From: Pandoraea bronchicola
GTDB lineage: Bacteria > Pseudomonadota > Gammaproteobacteria > Burkholderiales > Burkholderiaceae
NCBI RefSeq assembly: GCF_902459805.1
Contig: NZ_CABPST010000005.1
Span: 248,001-312,000, forward strand
DNA: 64,000 nucleotides
Direction of reading: 5' to 3'
Below the pieces are notes generated by a model that did not search any database, had not been told where the DNA came from, and saw only the letters and a program-made list of their open reading frames with translations. Every line of letters begins with the position of its first letter. Position 1 is the first letter of the stretch. Position numbers and translations under genes: made by a program. Shown here in pieces: positions 1 to 9,906 of the stretch.

Positions 1-2471
1 TGACGCGGCGTGGCGAGCACCTGCGCACGAATGTTCTCGAACATCGCGCCAATAGTCTCGTCGCCGGCGCAAAACCGCGCCCGCGTAAGCGCCTGATGCT
101 CCCAGACCCATGCGGTATTCGCGTTGCCTTCGCGGAACTGATACTGACGGAAGCTCTCGATGTTCGTCACCAGCAGCCCCGACAAGCCGTTGGGCCGCAA
201 CCGAAGATCGACGTCGAAGAGCATGCCCGCGCCCGTGTGCGTGGTAAGCCACGTCACGAACCGGCGGGCGAGCGCGGCGTAGGCGTCGGGCGCGCGGTCG
301 TCGTCATCGTCGTAAAGGAAGATCAGGTCGAGGTCGGACGCATAGCCCAGTTCCTTGCCACCGAGCTTGCCGTAAGCGATGACGGAGAACTGCGGCACCT
401 CGCGGTGACGTGTCGCCACGTGCGGCCAGACGGTCGAAATCGTCACGTCGACAATGATGTCGGCCAGTTCCGAGAGGCGGTCGCCAATCGCTTCGACCGA
501 CAGCGCGCCCTGCAAATCGAGCAACAGAATGCGGAACACCTCGGCGTGATGCGCACGCCGCAGAATGTCCATCTGCACTTCGACGTTGCCTGCCGCACCG
601 GCCGAGTTCAGGCTCAATAACAGTTGCGTCTTGAACGACGGCCAGTCGAACGGCGCGGCGAGCGCTTCGTCGTCGAGCAGTTCATCGAGCAATTGCGGAT
701 GGCTGATCAGATAGCCGGCCGCCCAACGCGAGCCGGCCAGCACCTTGACGACGCGCTCCAGCGCACGCGGATACTCCGTGAGGAGCGCCAGATAGGAACT
801 GCGGCGACTGATGGCCGAGAGCAGATCGAGCATGCGCGCGAGCACGGCATCGGCTTCGCCTGTGCCTGCGGCGCCTTCCACGGCGCGCTGCACGAGTTGA
901 TCGAAGCGCCGCCGGCTGGTCTCGCCCAGCGCCTTGTAGCGTGACGATGTCCACACGGCCCGCAGACGGTCGAGCGCCCCTTCGGCGTCCGCGAAACCGA
1001 GACGCGTGAGTTGATTGCCGAGATCGCCCGTCTGCGCCTCGTCGGCCAGGCATTCACTCCACAACTCGGGCGGGCATTCGCACTCGCCCGTGCCGGACGC
1101 CCCGCGCTTCCCACCCTTCTGTGCATTGCCGCCCGCCTTGTCGGCGAAGATCTCGTCGAACTGTGCCGCCACGAATTCGCGATGCTCGTCGAGCTCGGTC
1201 ATGAAGCTGGCTTCGTCCGGGAAGCCCATCGCGCGCGCAACCGCTAGGCGATCGTCGCCGGGACCGGGGAGAATATGCGTCTGCGCGTCGTCCAGATACT
1301 GAATGCGGTGTTCGAGCTTGCGCAGGAAGACGTAGGCATTCGCCAGTTCGTCGGCGACGCTCTGCGCGAGCCAGCCGCGTCGCGCCGCGACGCCGAGTAC
1401 GGCAAGCGTTGGCCGCACGCGCAGTTCCGGCTCTTGACCGCCCCGGATCAATTGAAACACCTGCGCCGAGAATTCGACCTCACGAATGCCGCCACGCCCG
1501 AGCTTGATATCGTTGATGCGAGCGGGCTTGGCCCGTGCGCGGCGCTCCGCCTCGTGACGAATCTGCTCGTGCAGCGCCCGAATGGCGCCGATCACACCGT
1601 AATCCAGATAGCGCCGGAAAACGAACGGCTGGACGAGCGCGCTCAGCAGACGCTCGATGCGCTTGCCGGGCTCGCTTGCCAGCTCGGAGACGAGACGCCC
1701 CTTGATCCACGCATAGCGCTCCCACTCGCGCCCCTGCACGTAGAAATACTCTTCGAGCATCGGCAGGCTGCACACGAGCGGCCCCGAATCGCCGTTGGGG
1801 CGCAGGCGCATGTCCACGCGAAACACATAGCCGTCCGGCGTGAGTTCGGAAATCAAGCCGATCAGCTTGCGGCCGAGCTTGGTGAAGAATTCGTGGTTCG
1901 ACAGCAGCCGCAGGCGGTTCGCGGCGGCCGGGTCGGCATCGTCGGGCGCCGATGTGTCACCGTCGTCTTCATACAGAAAGATCAGGTCGATGTCCGACGA
2001 GACATTCAGCTCACGCCCGCCGAGTTTGCCCATGCCGACCACGCCGAGCGTCTGGTGCTCGCCTTCGGCATTGCGCGGCACGCCGTGGATGGCTTCCAGT
2101 TCGCGCGAGAGCACGGCGATGCCCGCCTGCACGGCGAACTCGGCCAACGCCGTCATGGCTTCGGTGACCTCGGACAACTCGGCGCGGCCGTCCAGATCGC
2201 GCTGCATCACGGCGCACAGCGCCTCGATGCGCAAGACCCGCAATGCCCGCGCGAGGCCCGCCTCGTCAATGCCCGACACCCCGGAGGGCTGCTCGGGCGG
2301 AGAGAGCACGGTACCGGTGATGGCTTCGAAGCGACGGGCGAGCCAGCGCGCGTCCACGGGATGCTCCGCGAGCGCGGGCAACGCCTCGGCGAGCGCAGGG
2401 CGGCTCGCCAGCATACGCGCCGCATAGCGCGAGTAAGACGGAATTTCGATCGGGTTTTCGGGTGAACTCAC
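1..2471 (-). CDS. glnE: Bifunctional glutamine synthetase adenylyltransferase / adenylyl-removing enzyme, 3' end outside window
   Basis: GlnE adenylylates and deadenylylates glutamine synthetase in response to PII, coupling glutamine synthesis to nitrogen status. About 823 codons are visible, reading open to the left edge; the family is about 930 to 950 residues, so roughly the last 100 are missing. Two nucleotidyltransferase cores can be read: SSDIDLIFLYEDD in the N-terminal adenylyl-removing half (near 1960–2010) and YASDLDLIFLYDDD in the C-terminal adenylyl-transferase half (near 300–350). I place the start at a GTG (2471) giving the N-terminus SSPENPIEIPSYSRYAARML; an upstream ATG runs into a stop after eight codons. 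The gene is divergent from yhdP, separated by 173 bases. Identity is firm; the exact start is likely but not certain. Confidence 0.95.
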   Translation of the reverse strand, partial: MSSPENPIEIPSYSRYAARMLASRPALAEALPALAEHPVDARWLARRFEAITGTVLSPPEQPSGVSGIDEAGLARALRVLRIEALCAVMQRDLDGRAELSEVTEAMTALAEFAVQAGIAVLSRELEAIHGVPRNAEGEHQTLGVVGMGKLGGRELNVSSDIDLIFLYEDDGDTSAPDDADPAAANRLRLLSNHEFFTKLGRKLIGLISELTPDGYVFRVDMRLRPNGDSGPLVCSLPMLEEYFYVQGREWERYAWIKGRLVSELASEPGKRIERLLSALVQPFVFRRYLDYGVIGAIRALHEQIRHEAERRARAKPARINDIKLGRGGIREVEFSAQVFQLIRGGQEPELRVRPTLAVLGVAARRGWLAQSVADELANAYVFLRKLEHRIQYLDDAQTHILPGPGDDRLAVARAMGFPDEASFMTELDEHREFVAAQFDEIFADKAGGNAQKGGKRGASGTGECECPPELWSECLADEAQTGDLGNQLTRLGFADAEGALDRLRAVWTSSRYKALGETSRRRFDQLVQRAVEGAAGTGEADAVLARMLDLLSAISRRSSYLALLTEYPRALERVVKVLAGSRWAAGYLISHPQLLDELLDDEALAAPFDWPSFKTQLLLSLNSAGAAGNVEVQMDILRRAHHAEVFRILLLDLQGALSVEAIGDRLSELADIIVDVTISTVWPHVATRHREVPQFSVIAYGKLGGKELGYASDLDLIFLYDDDDDRAPDAYAALARRFVTWLTTHTGAGMLFDVDLRLRPNGLSGLLVTNIESFRQYQFREGNANTAWVWEHQALTRARFCAGDETIGAMFENIRAQVLATPR

Positions 2472-2644
2472 TGGCGGGGTTCCGGTCAGCAATGAGAATG
2501 AAGAGACTTTCGCATGCTTACCGATGCGCGATCAAACGCCGGATCACATGTCTATTTCTCCTATGGCCGGGCCTTCGGAGGGCCTTGGGCTTGTGTTACA
2601 GTCTTTGCCACAGAAACTACCACATTCCCTCGTAGACGCGCAGC

Positions 2645-5600
2645 ATGACCGACCGTAAGCCGCCTGCCTCGCCGACTGCGACCCGGTCCTGGTTCTCGTC
2701 ACTGCCGCGTGGCTTGCGCCTGGGCCTGGAATGGCTGCTGGCGCTTATCGTCATCGGCTATTTCGGACTGGGCGCCGTCATTCTCGCGACCCGGTACGTC
2801 ATCCTCCCTTCTGTGTCGGATTACCGCCCGCAAATCGAAGCGGCGGCCTCGCGCGCGGTCGGGCTGCCCGTCACCATCGGCCGCATCGACGCAGACTGGC
2901 GCGGCTGGCACCCCTATCTCACGCTCGAAGACGTGCGCATCATGCGCACCGCGCCCAGCGCAGCGCCCAAGGCCTCGAAGGTCGCCCGGGGGATTGCGCC
3001 GGCGCCGCCCGCGCGCCAGGCCGCAGCCTCCGGCGCATCGGCACCGGCGGCATCCGACAGTCCGCCCGTGGTGAGTGATGCATCGCCCGGCGCGCCGCCA
3101 CCTGTCGAACCGGGCCTGACGCTCCACCGTCTCGATGCCGTGCTCTCGTGGACCAGCCTGATCCATTTCGACCTTCGCCTGTCGAGCCTCACGCTGTACG
3201 AACCTGACCTCGCCGTCGAGCGGCGCGCCGACGGTACGATCCTCGTCGCGGGCATACCGGTCGCCGGGAATGGCGGCGCGACGGACACGACGGGTGCCGA
3301 CTGGCTCATGCGTCAGGCGCGCATCGTCATTCGCAACGGCACCGTGCGCTGGCGCGACGCCGGGCGCGATGTGCCCGAAGTCGTTGTCTCGCAGGTCAAC
3401 GCCATGCTGCGCAATCGCGGCTTCGAACATCGCTTCGGCATGCAGGCGAATCCGCCGCCCGGCGTCGTCGCCCCGCTCGACATTCGTGCCCGTTTCACCA
3501 ACCCGCTGTTCGCCCGTCCCGGTGACGTCAAGCGCTGGCGCGGTCAGATCTACGCCGACGTCGGCACGCTCGATCTGACCGAGCTGGCCCGCTACGTCGA
3601 TCTGCCGGGCAAGGCGTCGCGCGGCCGGGTTGCCGCGCGCGCATGGGTCGACTTCGATGGCGGCGCAATCACAGGGGCCACGCTGCGGGCCGCCGGCGAA
3701 AGCACCTCGGTGCAGTTGGCCGACAACCTGCCGCCCCTCACCTTCGACGCCACGCAGGGCCGCATCGACGTGACCCGCACGGGACCTCAGACCGACGCCG
3801 GCTGGAATCTGCGCGCGCGCGATCTGACGTTGCAGGCAGCAGGCCGTCCGACGCTCGACGTCCCCGATCTGCGCGGCACGTACATCCCCGGCACCGATAC
3901 GCGCGGCTTGCATGTGGCGCTCGCGGGCCCGCGCTTCGACATCGGTGCCGCCATGGCGCTCGTGCCGTCGCTGCCCATCGACTCGCCCACGCGCGACACG
4001 CTCGCGAGCTTCCGCCCGCGCGGCCGTCTGGCCAATTTCGACATCAATTTTCAGGCCCCCAAGCCCCACGGACCGGGCAACTGGCGCGACCTGCCGGGCA
4101 TCAAGCAATTGCCGCCAGAACGCGACCGCTACCGCGTGGTGGCCGATTTTGAAGCGCTGGGCATCGACAGTGCGCCGAGCCAGCAGCCGCCGGCGCATCC
4201 GGGCGCGCCCAATGCGGGGCGCCCCGGCTTCGCCAATCTGAGCGGTCACATCGACGCCGATCAGTCTCGCGGCAGCCTGACACTGGACGCGAAGAACGCC
4301 ACCCTGGACTTCCCCGGCCGCTTCGATCAGCCACGCATCGATCTCGACGCCCTCACCGCGCGCACGTCATGGCGTGTCTCCCACTCGGCGACCAAGCACG
4401 ACGCCCCGGCAAACGTGCAGGTGCGTGTCGATGCGTTGCATTTGCAGAACAGCGAACTGACGGGTGACGTGAGCGGCACATGGCATAACGGGGGCAAAGG
4501 CAACGGCATCGTCGACCTGAAAGGCAACATCGCCCATGCGAACGCCAATTCGGTGCCGCGTTATCTGCCGACGGACATCGGCGCGAGCGTACGCGACTAT
4601 CTGCAACGCGCCTTGCTCGCGGGCACGGTGCAGAATGCACCGTTCGCCGTGCAAGGCGATCTCGAGGACTTCCCGTACGGCAAGGGTGGTGGCAAGTTCC
4701 GCATCGACATTCCGCTTGCGGACGTCACGTTCAATCCCTCGCCGCTGCGTCCGGGTCACACCGAAGTCTGGCCCGCCTTCGAGAAAGTGCGCGGCAATCT
4801 GCGCTTCGATGCCGACAAGCTGCACATCGCCATCGACAGCGGTTCGATTTTCGGCGTGACGCTCACACAGGTGCTGGGCGACATCAACGACATCGGGCAG
4901 GACAGTTCCGTGCTCACCCTCAAGGGCGACGCACGCGGCCCCGCCGCCGACTTCGTGAAGTACCTGAACGGCAGCCCGGTGGGCCACTGGATCGGTGACG
5001 TCACCGAAGACACGCGCGCGAATGGCACCGCGCAGTTGGCGTTGCAGTTGTCGATGCCGCTGGAACACACCGACCGCTCGAAGGTCACGGGACGCGCGCG
5101 GTTCCTGCGCAACGATGTCACGCTGCTGAGCGGTCTGCCGACCTTCGGCGCAGTGGACGGCGAACTGGCGTTCACCGAGCGCGGCATCTCGCTCGACAAT
5201 CTGCGCGGCACGTTCCTCGGCGGCGACGTCCGCGCTTCGGGCGGCAGCCGCGACGACGGCACCATTGCCCTGAACATCAACGGCACGATGAGCGCGCAGG
5301 CACTGCGCGAGAACCGCGAGAACGCCACGCTGGCACAACTGGCAAAACGCATGACCGGCGCCACACCTTATACGGCGACGGTGATGGTGCGCCAGGGCAT
5401 GACCGACGTGGCCGTGCAATCCACGCTCGCCGGTCTTGCGGTGAACCTGCCTGCACCGCTCGGCAAGAGCGCCGAGACGGCACTGCCCGCACGCTTCACG
5501 CTGCGGCCACAGGCGAACCCGGGCGGGCGCCGCATCGATACGCTCGACTTCGCCATCGGCAGCGTGCAAGGCAACTATGTTCAGCAACGCAGCAGCGGCA

Positions 5601-7039
5601 ACGGCGGGCACATCGAGGTGCTGCGGGGCGGCATCGGTATCAACCAACCGGTGCCGGCACCGCGCGAAGGCGTGCAGGCAGCCGCCCAGTTCGACACGCT
5701 GGACGTGGACGCCTGGCGCAGTGTGATCGCGTCGCTCGGCAGCGATACCGTCACCCCCGTCACGCAAGGCACACCGCCCGCGCCCGCCGCCACGGCAGCG
5801 GCCGCGCGCGACGAGTTCGGTGCACTGACCCCTTACCTGCCGACACGTCTTGCCCTGCATGCCAGGCAAGTGCGCCTGATGTCGCGCCAGTGGCCGGAAC
5901 TGGTCGTGGGAGCGCAACGCAACGATCGCGACTGGCAGGTGAGCCTCGCTTCCGATCTCGTCTCCGGCTTCGCCGAATGGCATGCCCCGGATGCGAAGAA
6001 CCCGTCGGGCACCATCCGCGCACGGCTGGCCAAACTGGTGATCCCGCGCGAAGACCACGGCAACGATGTCCTCACGCAAGTCCTCGACGAGCCGAGCGAC
6101 GAATTCCCGGCCATCGATGTCGTCGCCAACGATTTCGTGCTGCGCGACAAGCCGCTGGGCCGCTTGCAGTTGAACGCGCATAACGACATCGAGGACGGTG
6201 TGCCCGTGTGGCAACTCACCAAGCTGGAACTGAGCAACAGCGCCGCCACGCTCGACGTCAAGGGCAACTGGCGCACTTCGCGCCGCCGCGCGGCAGCGGC
6301 AGCCGCCGCCGGCAGCGACGACGACGTGCCGCGACGCACCGTACTCGACTTCAATCTCGAAGTGAAGGACGCGGGCGGCCTGCTCGATCGTCTCGGCCTG
6401 CCCAAGACCCTCAAGGACGGCTCGGGGAAAGTCTCCGGCCGCTTCGGCTGGCGCGGCGGCCCGGATGCCATCGATTACCCGACGCTCGGCGGCCGTGTCG
6501 CGATCGACCTCAAGCGCGGGCAGATTCTGAAGGCCGACCCGGGACTGGCCAAGTTGCTGGGCATTCTGTCGGTGCAGACGCTTGCCAAGATCCTGACGTT
6601 CGACTTCAACAGCGTGATCGGCAGCGGTCTGCCGTTCGACAGCATCGAAGGCAACGCCACCATGCAAGCCGGGGTGGCGAATACCGACGATCTGACGATC
6701 AATTCCAGCACGGCGACGATCAAGATCGACGGGCACACCGATCTCGCCCGCGAGACGCAGGACCTGACGGTGTTGGTGCTGCCGAAGATCAACGCAGCGT
6801 CGGCGTCGCTCGCGTGGGCCATCATCAATCCGGCGCTGGGTATCGGCTCGTTCTTTGCGCAACTGGCGCTGGGCGAGCAGCTCTCGCGCACGCTCTCGAC
6901 GACCTACCACGTGACCGGCTCCTGGGACAATCCGGTCATCGGACAGGGCGACGCCAATAAGAGTAAGATCAACGCATCCCCGGTCGCCCGGCCCGAGGCG
7001 CGAAACGACCTCCCGCCGGTCGGTATGCGCGGCAACTGA
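2645..7039 (+). CDS. yhdP: YhdP family AsmA-like envelope protein (TIGR02099)
   Basis: This 1464-residue protein has the form of the YhdP/AsmA-like family: a short cytoplasmic N-terminus, one membrane anchor (about residues 28–52) and a very long periplasmic beta-rich region, ending in the AsmA-like C-terminal domain with the motif TTYHVTGSWDNP. In enterobacteria YhdP helps carry phospholipid between inner and outer membrane; the same role here is inferred from the family. Ala/Pro-rich linkers near residues 110–155 and 1030–1050 and an Arg/Ala-rich loop near 1220 look like flexible insertions. It begins a co-oriented series with the nitrilase and tldD, an order common in Burkholderiaceae. Several long open frames on the opposite strand are GC-driven shadows. 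Confidence 0.93.
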   Translation: MTDRKPPASPTATRSWFSSLPRGLRLGLEWLLALIVIGYFGLGAVILATRYVILPSVSDYRPQIEAAASRAVGLPVTIGRIDADWRGWHPYLTLEDVRIMRTAPSAAPKASKVARGIAPAPPARQAAASGASAPAASDSPPVVSDASPGAPPPVEPGLTLHRLDAVLSWTSLIHFDLRLSSLTLYEPDLAVERRADGTILVAGIPVAGNGGATDTTGADWLMRQARIVIRNGTVRWRDAGRDVPEVVVSQVNAMLRNRGFEHRFGMQANPPPGVVAPLDIRARFTNPLFARPGDVKRWRGQIYADVGTLDLTELARYVDLPGKASRGRVAARAWVDFDGGAITGATLRAAGESTSVQLADNLPPLTFDATQGRIDVTRTGPQTDAGWNLRARDLTLQAAGRPTLDVPDLRGTYIPGTDTRGLHVALAGPRFDIGAAMALVPSLPIDSPTRDTLASFRPRGRLANFDINFQAPKPHGPGNWRDLPGIKQLPPERDRYRVVADFEALGIDSAPSQQPPAHPGAPNAGRPGFANLSGHIDADQSRGSLTLDAKNATLDFPGRFDQPRIDLDALTARTSWRVSHSATKHDAPANVQVRVDALHLQNSELTGDVSGTWHNGGKGNGIVDLKGNIAHANANSVPRYLPTDIGASVRDYLQRALLAGTVQNAPFAVQGDLEDFPYGKGGGKFRIDIPLADVTFNPSPLRPGHTEVWPAFEKVRGNLRFDADKLHIAIDSGSIFGVTLTQVLGDINDIGQDSSVLTLKGDARGPAADFVKYLNGSPVGHWIGDVTEDTRANGTAQLALQLSMPLEHTDRSKVTGRARFLRNDVTLLSGLPTFGAVDGELAFTERGISLDNLRGTFLGGDVRASGGSRDDGTIALNINGTMSAQALRENRENATLAQLAKRMTGATPYTATVMVRQGMTDVAVQSTLAGLAVNLPAPLGKSAETALPARFTLRPQANPGGRRIDTLDFAIGSVQGNYVQQRSSGNGGHIEVLRGGIGINQPVPAPREGVQAAAQFDTLDVDAWRSVIASLGSDTVTPVTQGTPPAPAATAAAARDEFGALTPYLPTRLALHARQVRLMSRQWPELVVGAQRNDRDWQVSLASDLVSGFAEWHAPDAKNPSGTIRARLAKLVIPREDHGNDVLTQVLDEPSDEFPAIDVVANDFVLRDKPLGRLQLNAHNDIEDGVPVWQLTKLELSNSAATLDVKGNWRTSRRRAAAAAAAGSDDDVPRRTVLDFNLEVKDAGGLLDRLGLPKTLKDGSGKVSGRFGWRGGPDAIDYPTLGGRVAIDLKRGQILKADPGLAKLLGILSVQTLAKILTFDFNSVIGSGLPFDSIEGNATMQAGVANTDDLTINSSTATIKIDGHTDLARETQDLTVLVLPKINAASASLAWAIINPALGIGSFFAQLALGEQLSRTLSTTYHVTGSWDNPVIGQGDANKSKINASPVARPEARNDLPPVGMRGN

Positions 7040-7110
7040 GCGCATCCGGACGCTTCGCCTGACACGCTTTTCAGCCCGACACGGTTATCCGCTCCGAATC
7101 CAGCCATTAC

Positions 7111-7962
7111 ATGACGAGTCCCGACACGAAGTCAGCCGCCGCATCTGCGCCCACCGACGCCCCCGTGCGCGTCGCAGCCGCGCAAATGGTGAGCGCCCCC
7201 GACGTCGAACGAAACCTCCGCGAGGCCGCCCGCCTGGTGGCCGAGGCAGCGGATAGCGGCGCGCAATTGGTGCTGCTGCCCGAGTACTTCTGCCACATGG
7301 GCCAGCGAGACACCGACAAGCTCGCCTTGCGCGAGGCGCCGGGTCACGGGCCGATTCAGGACTTTCTCGCCGAGACAGCCCGCCGTCACGGCGTGTGGCT
7401 GATCGGCGGTACGCTGCCGCTCGCGGCCCCCGAACCGGAGCGCGTGCTCAATACCACCCTGGTTTTCGGGCCCGACGGCGCCCCGGCCGCGCGCTATGAC
7501 AAGATTCACCTGTTCAACTTCGTCAAAGGGGAAGAAGCCTATGACGAAGCACGCACCATTCGCCCGGGCGATGCCGTACGCACGTTTGAAGCGCCCTTTG
7601 GGCGCGTAGGACTGTCGGTCTGCTACGACCTGCGTTTCCCCGAGTTGTACCGTGCGATGGGCGACTGTACGCTTGTGGTTGTACCCGCCGCCTTTACCTA
7701 CACCACGGGCCGCGCGCACTGGGAATTGCTGCTGCGCGCGCGCGCTATCGAGAATCAGTGTTACGTGCTGGCGTCCGCGCAGGGCGGGCATCACGAAAAC
7801 GGGCGGCGCACCTGGGGGCACTCCATGCTGATCGATCCGTGGGGCGACATCGTCGCCCAGCGAGAAGTGGAAGGCGCGGGCGTTGTCGTTGGCGACATCG
7901 ACCCAGCCCGGCTGACGGGCGTGCGTCAGAGCCTGCCCGCGTGGCGGCACCGTGTGCTGTAA
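7111..7962 (+). CDS. Carbon-nitrogen hydrolase family amidase (Nit-like)
   Basis: The protein has 283 residues and belongs to the nitrilase superfamily. The catalytic triad is visible: Glu58 in LLPEYF, Lys131 in YDKIHLFNF and Cys171 in SVCYDLRFPELYR. Proteins of this length and with the LRFPELYR block group with Nit1/YbeM-type enzymes, which hydrolyse deaminated glutathione as metabolite repair; I infer that role without direct evidence. It lies 71 bases after yhdP and 59 before tldD on the same strand, and is probably part of the same transcript. Confidence 0.9.
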   Translation: MTSPDTKSAAASAPTDAPVRVAAAQMVSAPDVERNLREAARLVAEAADSGAQLVLLPEYFCHMGQRDTDKLALREAPGHGPIQDFLAETARRHGVWLIGGTLPLAAPEPERVLNTTLVFGPDGAPAARYDKIHLFNFVKGEEAYDEARTIRPGDAVRTFEAPFGRVGLSVCYDLRFPELYRAMGDCTLVVVPAAFTYTTGRAHWELLLRARAIENQCYVLASAQGGHHENGRRTWGHSMLIDPWGDIVAQREVEGAGVVVGDIDPARLTGVRQSLPAWRHRVL

Positions 7963-8021
7963 GGTTGATTTCCCCGATTCCGCCCTCATCTCCCGAATAC
8001 ATTTCCTTGGCCTGACACCGC

Positions 8022-9482
8022 ATGAAAATCATCGACACCGGCATCCAGAACCTGGCTACGGCCCGCGAGCTGCTGCTCACGCCGTACGGCCTCGACGAAA
8101 GCCACCTGCAACGCGCGCTCGGCGACATCTTCACGCACCGCGTGGACTATGCCGACCTGTACTTCCAGTACACGCGCAGCGAAGCGTGGAGCCTCGAGGA
8201 GGGCATCGTCAAATCGGGTTCGTTCTCGATCGATCAGGGCGTGGGTGTGCGCGCCATCGTGGGCGACCGCACCGCGTTCGCCTATTCCGACGACATCTCC
8301 GAAATCGCACTGAAGGACGCGGCCGCCGCCACGCGCAGCATTGCCACGGCCGGACGCGGGCGCGTGAAAGTCGGCAGCAAGCTCGCGAACGCCACCGGTC
8401 ACGGGCTCTATCTGCCCGCCGACCCGCTGGCTTCTCTCGATGCCAACGGCAAGGTGGCGTTGCTCGAGCGCATCGAAAGGCTGGCCCGCGCGCGCGATCC
8501 GCGCGTGCAGCAAGTCATGGCCGGTCTGGCCGGTGAATACGATGTCGTTCTGGTCGCGCGCAGCGATGGCGTGATCGCCGCCGACGTGCGTCCGCTCGTG
8601 CGCGTGTCGGTCACCGTCATCGTCGAATCCAACGGCCGCCGCGAAATCGGCAACAGCGGCGGCGGCGCACGCCTCGACTACGCGTACTTCACCGACGATC
8701 TGCTCGAGAAATATGTCAAGGAAGCGGTCGACGGCGCCATCGTCAAGCTCGACGCCCGCCCGGCCCCGGCCGGTGCGATGACCGTCGTGCTCGGCCCGGG
8801 CTGGCCCGGCGTGCTGCTGCACGAAGCTGTCGGCCACGGCCTGGAAGGCGACTTCAACCGCAAGGGCTCTTCGGCATTCTCCGGTCGCCTGGGCGAACGC
8901 GTGGCGGCCAAGGGCGTCACGGTGGTCGACGACGGTACGCTGTCGAACCGTCGTGGCTCGCTCAACGTCGACGACGAGGGCAATGCAACGCAGTGCACCA
9001 CGCTCATCGAAGACGGAATTCTGCGCGGCTACATGCAGGACAGCCTGAACGCGCGTCTGATGAAGATGCCGGTCACGGGTAACGGCCGCCGCGAATCGTA
9101 TGCCGCGCTGCCGATGCCGCGCATGACCAACACTTACATGCTCGGCGGCGACAAGGACCCGGAGGAAATCATCGCGTCGGTCAAGCGCGGTCTGTATGCC
9201 GTGAACTTCGGCGGCGGTCAGGTCGACATCACCAACGGCAAGTTCGTGTTCTCGATGTCCGAGGCGTACATGATCGAAGACGGCAAGATCACGTACCCGG
9301 TCAAGGGGGCCACGCTGATCGGCAACGGTCCGGAATCGCTCAAGGATGTGACGATGATCGGCAATGACATGTCGCTGGATTCGGGCGTCGGCGTGTGCGG
9401 CAAGGAAGGCCAGAGCGTGCCGGTGGGCGTTGGCCAGCCGACGCTGCGCATGGAAAACATGACGGTCGGTGGCACGGCATAA
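8022..9482 (+). CDS. tldD: Metalloprotease TldD
   Basis: At 486 residues this is the usual length for TldD, the partner of TldE/PmbA in a cytosolic zinc protease that trims unfolded peptides and matures microcin- or CcdA-type substrates. The zinc motif [11 protein letters not shown] lies at about residues 267–277, and the C-terminal block with [20 protein letters not shown] is typical. The tldE partner is not in this window, which is normal because the two genes are usually unlinked. A rho-independent terminator follows about 90 bases downstream. Confidence 0.96.
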   Translation: MKIIDTGIQNLATARELLLTPYGLDESHLQRALGDIFTHRVDYADLYFQYTRSEAWSLEEGIVKSGSFSIDQGVGVRAIVGDRTAFAYSDDISEIALKDAAAATRSIATAGRGRVKVGSKLANATGHGLYLPADPLASLDANGKVALLERIERLARARDPRVQQVMAGLAGEYDVVLVARSDGVIAADVRPLVRVSVTVIVESNGRREIGNSGGGARLDYAYFTDDLLEKYVKEAVDGAIVKLDARPAPAGAMTVVLGPGWPGVLLHEAVGHGLEGDFNRKGSSAFSGRLGERVAAKGVTVVDDGTLSNRRGSLNVDDEGNATQCTTLIEDGILRGYMQDSLNARLMKMPVTGNGRRESYAALPMPRMTNTYMLGGDKDPEEIIASVKRGLYAVNFGGGQVDITNGKFVFSMSEAYMIEDGKITYPVKGATLIGNGPESLKDVTMIGNDMSLDSGVGVCGKEGQSVPVGVGQPTLRMENMTVGGTA

Positions 9483-9572
9483 GGCCGCAGGAGGCCGCAT
9501 AAGGCTGGCCCGGCCCATCCGGCGTTACGCGTCGGATGGCGCACCGCAAAAAATGCGTCAAGCATAGCAAAG

Positions 9573-9596
9573 CGCCCGGGTCAAACCGGGCGTTTT
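9573..9596 (+). terminator. Rho-independent terminator after tldD
   Basis: A GC-rich stem (CGCCCGG pairing with CCGGGCG across the short loop GTCAAA) is followed by TTTT. It closes the yhdP–nitrilase–tldD transcript and isolates it from the aroG leader that follows. Confidence 0.8.
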
Positions 9597-9693
9597 CGCA
9601 TGATTTTCAAATATTGCGATTATTTGATGCAATTTGACATATCGATATGCGACATTTCCGCGCGTTTTCCTGCCGTTTAGCGGCCCCACACGG

Positions 9694-9722
9694 TTGCAGG
9701 GTCATGCGATTAGGCGTATAAA
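9694..9722 (+). promoter_or_regulatory. Probable sigma70 promoter of the aroG leader transcript
   Basis: A TTGCAG box (9694–9699) and a TATAAA box (9717–9722) are separated by 17 bases, the optimal sigma70 spacing. The −10 box is strong and the −35 box weak (TTG only). Initiation near 9729 would put the short Phe/Tyr-rich reading frame about 46 bases into the RNA and leave a leader of about 230 bases before aroG. An alternative TTGACA at 9634–9639 has no acceptable −10 at the right distance. Confidence 0.55.
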
Positions 9723-9774
9723 GTTGTTTCTGTGCACGGCAAATGCCTGCGAAGCAGTGTCAACGACATCCCTC

Positions 9775-9855
9775 ATGACCGCCAATAAGTTTTATTTTTA
9801 CTTTTTTGCGAATCTCACACCGCTGGCGGAAGGAGAGGGGCAGTTGCAGCAGTAA
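9775..9855 (+). CDS. Phe/Tyr-rich leader peptide of aroG (attenuator peptide)
   Basis: This is a 26-codon reading frame beginning MTANK. Residues 6–11 read FYFYFF, so four Phe and two Tyr codons (TTT TAT TTT TAC TTT TTT) are consecutive at 9790–9807. It lies upstream of the gene for DAHP synthase, the first step of aromatic amino acid synthesis, and just before a strong terminator. Such density of pathway end-product codons is the hallmark of ribosome-mediated attenuation (compare the E. coli pheA leader). A clear Shine-Dalgarno is lacking before the ATG; an in-frame GTG six codons upstream is an alternative start. Assignment as a leader peptide is inferred from composition, position and RNA folds. 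Confidence 0.75.
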   Translation: MTANKFYFYFFANLTPLAEGEGQLQQ

Positions 9856-9906
9856 GCACCGAAACGAATCCTGAAAAACCGCCAGCGAGTCTGGCGGTTT
9901 TTTTTT
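9820..9906 (+). promoter_or_regulatory. Transcription attenuator of aroG: antiterminator and terminator stems
   Basis: The terminator stem is AACCGCCAG (9877–9885) with CTGGCGGTT (9891–9899), loop CGAGT, followed by a run of nine T (9898–9906). The segment CGCTGGCGG (9821–9829), inside the leader peptide codons, is perfectly complementary over nine bases to CCGCCAGCG (9879–9887), the 5' arm of the terminator. The two pairings cannot coexist. In effect the terminator's 3' arm CTGGCGG is duplicated upstream. This is the layout expected of an antiterminator/terminator switch: stalling at the Phe/Tyr codons would favour the antiterminator and aroG transcription. How a ribosome that reads through releases the terminator cannot be settled by eye. 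Confidence 0.75.

Noticed and set aside
4367-7045. 892-residue open frame opposite yhdP
   Set aside because: It mirrors yhdP codon by codon in a high-GC gene, has Arg/His-rich composition and no family features. Similar long antisense frames opposite glnE, tldD, ubiA, ftrD and garD were dropped for the same reason.
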